A stretch of 13,192 nucleotides of DNA, from the NCBI GenBank assembly GCA_018985235.1, contig JADGIG010000198.1, positions 1 to 13,192 of the forward strand, given 5' to 3'. A program made the position numbers and the translations under genes. The notes under the pieces were generated by a model. The model worked only from the letters and a program-made list of their open reading frames with translations, had not been told where the DNA came from and did not search any database. The stretch is from Sanchytrium tribonematis. Taxonomy: Eukaryota; Sanchytriomycota; Sanchytriomycetes; Sanchytriales; Sanchytriaceae. Every line of letters starts with the position of its first letter. The stretch's first letter is position 1. Shown here one piece after another: positions 7,056 to 13,192 of this stretch.

Positions 7056-9310
7056 AAGTGCAACAGCCCTTATTGACTCTGATTCTAATCCAATGCTTAA
7101 ATCCAGGCAACAAACATTCATGGTTGTACATCAATGTCTGCAATTTATCGTTGTAAGTGTATCTTCCATCAGAAACGGAAATGAACATGTTATGATGCTC
7201 ATATTGAAATAAAGGCACATAAATTATAGTTGGAGGAATTTGGGAAGTCACTAAATTTGAACTTTCCTTCATATCTTCCTTTTCCATATGGTGGCTGAGA
7301 TTTGTGACAAATGCCACAATACTATTCTCATCTCCCAGCGGATTTCTAAATTCTAAGTAATACTCCAGAGTATTCATAACAAAGTATTGGTTCAATGGCT
7401 CTCCAGCTATTCTAGTGGCATATGGACGAATGACAGCTTCCAAAACTCTTCCTCCGGCATATTCTACATCCATTGGCAAATCAAAAGGAGTCGAATGAGA
7501 GTGGCTTAAAACGGAAGTCTTTGTCTTTGCTAATTCTTTTGAGTCTTTGTTGTCACTTGCTTTTAATTTTCTACTTTTTGATCTTTCATGTTGGTTAAAA
7601 ATGCTGAAATCTTCTCCATTCCAGTGATCACCATATTCTCTACTGTTATTAACATTGTAATTCCACAGACTAAATTATTTTAAAATACGTAAAATGAGTA
7701 AAATTGCTTTCCATCGCATACAAAATGGCATCTAAAAATTTGCAATGATTTTTCACATGTCCTTGTAAAATCTCTTTGTTGTTCATATCAAATGGAATAC
7801 CACATTCACCAACAATAGTGGGAATTGAATTAGAATCTCCTTCCTTCACTAAATTTTTAATCTGTTGATGGAAATTCAATTTCGCACCTCCCATTCCAAA
7901 ATACATGCTACTAAAAATGCTCTCTCCACTTCTAATGCCCGGTACATCAAAAGTAATGTATCCTTTGAATTTTTTGTTAAAGACACTTTGCAATTCATAC
8001 CAATGTGGCGCATACACTAAATTTGGAACATGCGACTCAAATTTCGGTGAGACATGACCAGGGATTGGTTCAAAATAAATAAATAAATTAGAATTCACTT
8101 CATGAATAGTTTTAGCATAGAGCTCGATAAATGGGGCATAAAAATCTTGATTAAAATTAACTTTGATTCCAGTAACTGGATGTTTATAAAAGTAATCTGG
8201 TTTCAGTAAGGCTGGTTTGCCATTGACCATATCCCAAACGCCTTGTTGCTTCCAAATACATTCATAATTAGGAAGCCAGGCTTTACTTTGATTTGCATTT
8301 AAAAGTGTTTGACCAACTTTTTTGCTTGGATAAGGCCACGATTTCATATATAAATCAACTTGACAAGGTACACCCATACCCAAAGCGAATTGTTGAAGTG
8401 GGCTTGGACATTCACCTAACATTAAATGATCGTAATAATTTAATTCGTGTAAAGTTGACATTTGAATATATCCCATGTGTGGCTCATTCATAACCTCAAA
8501 TCCAATGATATTTGGACAATCCTGAAGCTGCTGTGCCAAATGGCTGTAAGCTTTGCAATAATGAGTTTGTAAATATGTTTGAACATTTATGCCCTCTATT
8601 TTACAATTTGGTGCAAAAGTATTTCCAGCAAAGAATAGTGTAAACAAGGTAGCACTTGCTAATTTCGAAGCATTGGTGGGCCATAACATTTGAGAAGACT
8701 CGTTGTTGCTAGTAAAATTTAAAGTATCACGTGAATGGCGGTCTGGAATGATTTCGCCAGTGATAGGATCAATAGCACTACTCAATTCGTGTAAAATTGC
8801 AGCACCACATGCTTCAAAATTGACAACATTCATTCCAACACATTCGAAAACCCATCCAGGGGCTCCGCTGCCTCCAGAATATCTAGAAAAAGTGTCTTGA
8901 TGTGGATCTATAAATACAACAATATGATATTGGTGAGCTATTAAAATAATTTGCTTAATGTAATTGATATAATCTTCGTCATATTTACCTGGTCCAGAAT
9001 GCTCAATGGCTTCCCAAGGAACCAATAAACGGATAAAAGTAAATCCCCAGTGATGCAATTTTTGAAAATGTGTATGCGCTTGGTCAATAGGAAAGGGTCT
9101 ATTGATGAAAGACACGTTTCTATGATTGTAAAATTCTGGTCGAGACGGTGATAGAGCAAATGGTGATGTTGGTAATTTACTATTTCCTCCTAAATTTACA
9201 CCTCGCATCTGAATTATGCGACCATGATCATCACGAAAATATCTTTTAGTTAATTTTATCTTTGTGTTGGACAGAGACTGAGCTGGCAAAGAATTTTGAG
9301 TAGAGCTCAT
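7054..9310 (-). CDS. EGH1: GH5_12 glucosidase (EGH1/EGCrP type), two exons
   Basis: Exons are 9310-7689 and 7669-7054, joined by removing a 19-nt intron, giving 745 residues (yeast Egh1 is about 760). The protein matches fungal subfamily GH5_12, which hydrolyses steryl beta-glucosides and/or glucosylceramide. The N-terminal part has RGVNLGG (36-42), the conserved HQDTFSRYSGGSGAPGW (137-153), acid/base Glu276 in FEVMNEPH and nucleophile Glu502 in VGECGIPFD. The exon junction rebuilds NFTHFT-LWNYN, then EYGDHWNGEDFSI, standard at this point of the fold. The second exon continues into the GH5 C-terminal beta-sandwich domain (GGRVLEAVIRPYATRIAGEPL). There is no signal peptide, as expected for the cytosolic family. 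Whether the substrate is ergosteryl glucoside or glucosylceramide cannot be told. The stop codon overlaps an AATAAA. Confidence 0.93.
7670..7688 (-). other. 19-nt intron in the GH5_12 gene
   Basis: On the minus strand the segment reads GTATTTTAAAATAATTTAG. Without removal, the GH5 frame hits TAG right after ...NFTHFTYFKII. With removal, the split Thr codon AC|T continues as LWNYNVNN and EYGDHWNGEDFSI, the family consensus. GT and AG borders are exact. The shift of 19 mod 3 = 1 is what the downstream conserved frame requires. Confidence 0.88.
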
Positions 9311-9354
9311 TTAACCCGCGTTTGGATTGACGACTTGGCTTGAAAATTGAACAT
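9307..9354 (-). promoter_or_regulatory. uORF whose stop overlaps the GH5 start (ATGA)
   Basis: A 15-codon upstream frame starts at 9354 (MFNFQAKSSIQTRVK). Its TGA overlaps the main ATG as ATGA, an arrangement that can permit termination-reinitiation. Its relevance depends on the unknown transcription start. It is a candidate only. Confidence 0.3.
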
Positions 9355-9456
9355 TTTTAGACTCGATAGAAGACTTGTTGCCTTGGTAAGTTGTGAAAAG
9401 AAAGTTACTTGAAATACAAATGGATAAAGTCACTGGAGCAACATGTGTCAATAAAT

Positions 9457-9462
9457 TTTATT
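9457..9462 (-). terminator. AATAAA abutting the RhoGAP stop
   Basis: TAT TAA AATAAAA: the hexamer begins immediately after the stop codon, leaving about 150 bp to the GH5 start. Confidence 0.55.
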
Positions 9463-10510
9463 TTAATAATTATCAAAAATCTCAGAATATTTTGGAATGC
9501 CGACATTCAATATTTCGACAATATCCGCATTTAAGTCAAAAGTCATAGATAGTATTCTTATTATATTGCTTACCGTCATTAGATTTAGATCAGAGTTTTC
9601 AGAAACCTTAAAAAAAACATAACAAGTCAATCTAATAATTATATATACATCAAGCTCTACTTCGGATAAGCAGTCCCTCAAAGACCCGGTGCTTTTTGAC
9701 TCATGAAATTTGCTGAAGTCTGAGGCTTCAAACAAATTTGGGTACAATCTAATGTACTTTTTAAATAAACTAGAACATAAATATACTAAATCGTCTCCTT
9801 CATAATGAGGAAGATGAGTTTCGAAGCTTACGAATTTACCTAAATGAATCAAAATTACAATTCTTCATAAGTTCTTCAATTTTCTGCACATCTCGCAGAT
9901 CAGCAGATTTGCGCATGATGCCTGGGACCGTCAGATTTTCTAATATAACCTGCACGATTTGAGAGAGACGGCGATCAAGTTTTTCCAGTAAGTAGTTAAT
10001 CTCCATTGACCGCATTTCTTGGTTTAGATCATATAATTTAGTTTCATAAAACGGATTGAGGATGGTGGAATTTTTTCTAAAAGGTGCAACAGAAAGGACT
10101 GATTTCACAATTCTCGCGAAAGGAAGTTTTCCTGGACTTTTAAATGCTTGAATTCTTGTTAATTGTTTGAAAGGTGACCCAACGGATTTTTTACTTTCTT
10201 TAAAATGATAAATTTTTCTTATTTCGGACAAAGTTTTCACATTGTCCATACTTTCTACTTTGGAATCACGAGTTATTGTTGATAGGAACTTCGCAAATTC
10301 CAAGTTTCCACCACTTTTTCTAGTGGATGAAGACTCGCTGGTGTGGCTCGTGCGATCCTGACTTAGTGAAGACCTTTCAGATCTAATAGCAGCCTCTTTC
10401 TTTCCCCATAGATACTCTTGAATATCTAGGTCTGTATTTAAACTTAATGTTTCTGTTGAAATATTTAGCTCTAAGTATCTTTCAGTATTTTCACAGTTTT
10501 CCAAATTCAT
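9463..10510 (-). CDS. RhoGAP-domain protein, two exons
   Basis: Exons are 10510-9859 and 9839-9463. Removing a 19-nt intron gives 342 residues. The N-terminal half is low-complexity, Ser-rich and basic (SERSSLSQDRTSHTSESSSTRKSGG). The C-terminal half (about 175-342) is a divergent RhoGAP domain. The arginine-finger loop reads VPGIMRKSADL with Arg200 (canonical GIFRVSG). The second helix block is LVYLCSSLFKKYIRLYPNLF (canonical LLKxFLRELPEPL). The invariant Asn309 lies in MTVSNIIRIL (canonical MTVSNLAxVF). It should stimulate GTP hydrolysis by a Rho/Cdc42-type GTPase and so act in polarity or actin control; the target is unknown. The intron falls between the finger and the LLK helix, so neither exon alone makes a complete domain. 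The AATAAA at 9457-9462 directly abuts the stop codon. Confidence 0.82.
9840..9858 (-). other. 19-nt intron in the RhoGAP gene
   Basis: The minus-strand segment reads GTAATTTTGATTCATTTAG. Without removal the frame runs into TAA (MKNCNFDSFR then stop). With removal, T|GT rebuilds Cys218 and the frame continues into KFVSFETHLPHYEGDDLV and the conserved RhoGAP LLK helix. The downstream frame has no ATG start of its own near the junction, supporting it being a second exon. Confidence 0.85.
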
Positions 10511-10847
10511 TTCTTCTTTGTTACAACTGGGATGACTGTTTAATTTAAAGTTTATTAAATTTAAATGAATTTGTCTCAGGTGATCGAAAGTGACCCTTCC
10601 GTTTTATCCATAAAGAATTTAGAAAATCAGGGAGCGAAAAGAATATAATACCTTTACAAAATCAATAGGCGATTTGAAAGAGATTTGTTAAAAATATAGC
10701 TGTTTTTCACTTTCTGAAACTTTTAGCCAATTTGAACTGTGTCAAAATAGTCAGGCGGGACTATCGAATCCACAACATTAATATGATATGTACATTTGAA
10801 AATTGGTCTTTGTAATCATTTCCTCAGATGATTATTTATTGTGACTC
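10511..10847. promoter_or_regulatory. Divergent spacer between RhoGAP and DBP9 genes
   Basis: This 337-bp stretch has no credible gene or tRNA. It is very AT-rich near the RhoGAP side (repeated TTTAAA/ATTTAAA around 10541-10570). It holds a CCAAT (AGCCAATTTG) near 10726 and an ATTGG near 10802, possible CCAAT-box elements for the two outward-facing genes. An ATG at 10828 opens a 16-codon frame overlapping the DBP9 start region. No strong inverted repeat or terminator is seen. Confidence 0.4.
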
Positions 10848-12272
10848 ATGTTTTATCAAGGTAGTTTTTTCGAAATAAAGGATCAAATTGGGGGAATGTC
10901 AAATTTTTCTAAAGTGGAGTCTATTCAATTGGCTATTACGAATAAATTCAAATTTGCAAAGCCGACACACTGCCAAAGTGAGACATTCAAGCAGTTTCGG
11001 GCCAAGAAAGACATTTTATTAAATGCAAGAACGGGAAGCGGTAAAACCCTAGCTTATCTTATTCCGTTATTAGAATCTCAGGGCTCAAAGGTCATTTTGA
11101 CACCAACAGAACAGCTATCAACTCAGATAAAGCATATCGTTAAAAGACTGCAAGGTGAAGACGTTTTAGTAGGTACTCCAAAATATGTTTGCGAACAATT
11201 GGAGAAGAATCCTATGAAAATCAATCATTTAATTTTAGATGAAGCAGATCTAATATTTCTGTTCAACTATAATCAGGATGTAATGAATGTCGCTAAATAT
11301 ACAGAAAATGTCCAGACAGTTGTAGTTTCTGCCACTGTTCCCAGTGCTATTATGGATATGGAAACGAGCACAGAGTCTGAAAAATTACTACAAGATTTCT
11401 GTAAATTAATGTTAAAAAATCCATACATTTTTGAAGAAAAAGAGCAAGAAACGTCTTTGAAGCATTATCAGATTAAAATTGAAGACAAGTCAGATTTATA
11501 TTTACATTTATACTTTATATACAAACTGAAGCTGATCAGTGGAAAGTCTCTTATTTTCACTAATCACATTGACGATGCTTACGGTGTTAAAGTCTATTTT
11601 AGTCGTTTAGGAATCAACGCAGATATTTTGTGTCCAACCTTTCCAATTAATGTCCGAACTGCTACTATCACTCAGTTTAATAGCACAAATAAGGCAGCTA
11701 TACTGATAGTTGTAGACCACTTTAAGGATAATGAGGTTTTGAGTCGAGGAATTGATTTCCAAAGAGTAGTTGCAGTTTTAAATCTAAATGTTCCAAACAT
11801 TGAAAATTATAGACATCGAGCAGGTAGGGCAGGTAGAGCAAAACGTACTGGTATATGTATGACATTTACAACGGAAGACTTGACGGAAATTAAAAAGTAT
11901 TACGAGAAGGAAAACACAATTGTTGAAAATTACGAATTTAATAAGGAACATGTATCTGCTTTAAAGTACCGACATGAAGACATTTTTAGAAGTGTGACTA
12001 AGAGATGGATCTTAGAAGCGAAAAAGTTGGATATCCAAGGAATGATTCTGAAATCAAAATCTCTTCAATCTAAAACTGCAGATGAACAGACAGAACAGCC
12101 AAATGAATTGAAAGAATTAAACGATGCCTTATCCAAAGGGAAACTACATTTCCAGGTCAAACCGTCATTAAAACACGTTCCAGGCTACCTTTTACCGAAT
12201 AAACTAAAGAGACCTGTAAAGCAATCTAGAAAGAATCACAAAAAACACAAATTAGATCCTTTAAAATTTTAA
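10848..12272 (+). CDS. DBP9: DEAD-box RNA helicase DBP9/DDX56
   Basis: This 474-residue DEAD-box ATPase matches Dbp9 (DDX56), which acts in the nucleolus on 27S pre-rRNA during 60S subunit assembly. Visible motifs are the Q-motif KPTHCQ (38-43), motif I ARTGSGKT (60-67), motif II DEAD (131-134), motif III SAT (161-163), motif V SRGIDF (299-304) and motif VI HRAGRAGR (323-330). Family assignment rests on SLIFTNHIDDAYGVKVYFSR, on FPINVRTATITQFN and on the C-terminal KPSLKHVPGYLLP (Dbp9 has QPHLKHxPDYL), followed by a basic tail (KQSRKNHKKHK). It is shorter than yeast Dbp9. Motif Ia is altered (PTEQL for PTREL), and motif VI has Ala for Thr/Ile. Met17 (10896) may be the true start, as the family domain begins there. 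It sits 55 bp upstream of the RCC1-like gene. Confidence 0.93.
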   Translation: MFYQGSFFEIKDQIGGMSNFSKVESIQLAITNKFKFAKPTHCQSETFKQFRAKKDILLNARTGSGKTLAYLIPLLESQGSKVILTPTEQLSTQIKHIVKRLQGEDVLVGTPKYVCEQLEKNPMKINHLILDEADLIFLFNYNQDVMNVAKYTENVQTVVVSATVPSAIMDMETSTESEKLLQDFCKLMLKNPYIFEEKEQETSLKHYQIKIEDKSDLYLHLYFIYKLKLISGKSLIFTNHIDDAYGVKVYFSRLGINADILCPTFPINVRTATITQFNSTNKAAILIVVDHFKDNEVLSRGIDFQRVVAVLNLNVPNIENYRHRAGRAGRAKRTGICMTFTTEDLTEIKKYYEKENTIVENYEFNKEHVSALKYRHEDIFRSVTKRWILEAKKLDIQGMILKSKSLQSKTADEQTEQPNELKELNDALSKGKLHFQVKPSLKHVPGYLLPNKLKRPVKQSRKNHKKHKLDPLKF

Positions 12273-12283
12273 TATGTTAAATC

Positions 12284-12289
12284 AATAAA
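12284..12289 (+). terminator. AATAAA poly(A) signal of DBP9
   Basis: An AATAAA begins 12 nt after the TAA stop of the helicase gene. It is the only plus-strand example in the 55-bp spacer before the next start. Confidence 0.6.
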
Positions 12290-12327
12290 ACTTCTGTTAT
12301 ACTTTACTTTGAAACTCCTTGAACCGA

Positions 12328-13176
12328 ATGTGGAAGATCAGAGGAAATCACGATCCAGTATTTATTCCACATTTGCCAGATATTATCAAAGAATGGGTTG
12401 ACTTTGATTGTGATAGCCTGGTAATCGGAAAATCATACTGTGCTATTACCAAAGGAAAGCAAACTACAATTTATTCTAAAAATGATCCACTACATACAGA
12501 AAAGAAGATTTTGGGTTCTTGGAATAGTATATATGAGATACATGAAAATTTTATAATCAATGTATTGACAAATCAGAAAATAGAAATTGCAAATGTCAAA
12601 TCTATAGCAGGCGGTATTAATCATGACTTAGTGCTTTGTCGCAGTGGATATTTATATGCAAAAGGGAGTAACAAATACAACCAAATCGACTCTACTGGCG
12701 TCGACTACTTAAATTTTACAAAGGTAGGTGAAAACGTGTCAGAAATTCAAGCAGCAAATAACAGAAGTTACATCAAAAGCACAAATTCTCTTTTAATTGG
12801 TAAAATTATGGACGAGGAACTCGAGCATTTACACAAATACAAAGACTTTAATGTTGCATTGGGCTGGAATAGTCTCTGCTTGTACAAAAACCACGATTGT
12901 ATCGTAATTGGTAAAAACAACTTATTGCAACTCGGAAAATCACATTTAGCTCACCCTAAAGTCAATCATTTTCAAATGGGATATCCAATTCAGAAAATAG
13001 TAGCTGGTTCAGAGCATTATTTATTATTGTGCAACGGCGACGCATATGGTTGGGGCTGGAATGATCATTTTAACTTTGAAGATGGTAATAATTGTGTTCC
13101 ATTTCACAAATGTTCTGAAAATGTCCTTGACATTTATTGCGGTCCTGCAGTTTCTTGTTTGAAAATCAAAAAGTAA
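12328..13176 (+). CDS. RCC1-repeat propeller protein (ATS1/RCCD1-like)
   Basis: The 282-residue protein is built of degenerate RCC1 repeats. The clearest is near the C-terminus: IVAGSEHYLLLCNGDAYGWGWNDH..., equivalent to the VAaGxxHTLaLt.dGxvyxWGxN repeat core. Earlier ones are SIAGGINHDLVLCRSGYLYAKGSNKYNQI and NVALGWNSLCLYKNHDCIVIGKNNLLQL. The length and the single WGWN motif fit small RCC1-type proteins such as yeast Ats1 or human RCCD1 better than Ran exchange factor RCC1 itself, so nucleotide exchange should not be assumed. The start is the ATG at 12328; a TTG nine bases upstream in frame is unlikely to be used. It follows DBP9 on the same strand with 55 bp between them. The TAA stop is 16 bp from the window end, so its poly(A) signal is not seen. 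Confidence 0.8.
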   Translation: MWKIRGNHDPVFIPHLPDIIKEWVDFDCDSLVIGKSYCAITKGKQTTIYSKNDPLHTEKKILGSWNSIYEIHENFIINVLTNQKIEIANVKSIAGGINHDLVLCRSGYLYAKGSNKYNQIDSTGVDYLNFTKVGENVSEIQAANNRSYIKSTNSLLIGKIMDEELEHLHKYKDFNVALGWNSLCLYKNHDCIVIGKNNLLQLGKSHLAHPKVNHFQMGYPIQKIVAGSEHYLLLCNGDAYGWGWNDHFNFEDGNNCVPFHKCSENVLDIYCGPAVSCLKIKK

Positions 13177-13192
13177 AAACGTAAGGGTTGGT

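Noticed and set aside
9420-9548. A 42-codon plus-strand frame antisense to the RhoGAP 3' end
   Set aside because: It mostly mirrors the conserved RhoGAP coding strand and has no recognisable protein features.
10750-10780. A tRNA B-box-like GACTATCGAATCC in the RhoGAP/DBP9 spacer
   Set aside because: No T-stem pairing, A box or acceptor stem could be found around it.

Overview
The window looks like a piece of a compact, AT-rich eukaryotic nuclear genome, most likely from an early-diverging fungus or close relative (Cryptomycota/Rozella-like, aphelid or chytrid grade). The eukaryotic assignment is firm: it encodes spliceosomal SmD3, a DBP9/DDX56 ribosome-biogenesis helicase, an RRB1/GRWD1 ribosome-assembly WD40 protein, a RhoGAP and an RCC1-type propeller. 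Fungal affinity is inferred from a GT32 OCH1-like mannosyltransferase, a two-domain GH5_12 glucosidase of the EGH1/EGCrP type and a CBM19-like chitin-binding secreted protein. The exact lineage cannot be fixed without database searches. The standard genetic code fits all genes.

Layout. Positions 1-1568 (-) hold the 5' part of a secreted leucine-rich-repeat gene that runs off the window. SmD3 (1781-2119, -) and a small secreted CBM19-EGF protein (2182-2523, -) follow. A 229-bp divergent promoter with repeated TACGTC and CCAAT motifs separates the latter from the OCH1-like gene (2753-3766, +). That gene converges, with 13 bp between stop codons, on a pair of tandem membrane proteins of unknown function (3780-4667 and 4759-5679, -) that share a signal-peptide motif. 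Next on the minus strand are RRB1/GRWD1 (5873-7003), the GH5_12 glucosidase (7054-9310, two exons) and a RhoGAP (9463-10510, two exons). A 337-bp divergent spacer leads to DBP9 (10848-12272, +) and an RCC1-like gene (12328-13176, +).

Main discovery. The two genes that need splicing each contain an intron of exactly 19 nt, with the shared pattern GTA.TTT..A.T.ATTTAG. Removing them restores the reading frame in the middle of conserved domains (the GH5 FT-LWNYN motif and the RhoGAP core). Introns this short are known from only a few eukaryotes, to my knowledge (chlorarachniophyte nucleomorphs, some ciliates, Mikrocytos), and leave almost no room between donor, branch point and acceptor.

Compaction shows elsewhere too. 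Several AATAAA poly(A) signals overlap or directly abut the stop codon, tandem genes lie 50-90 bp apart, and convergent transcripts probably overlap. The genes do not form one pathway. They mix housekeeping functions (splicing, ribosome assembly, Rho signalling) with cell-surface functions (mannosylation, steryl/sphingolipid glucoside hydrolysis, secreted LRR and chitin-binding proteins).
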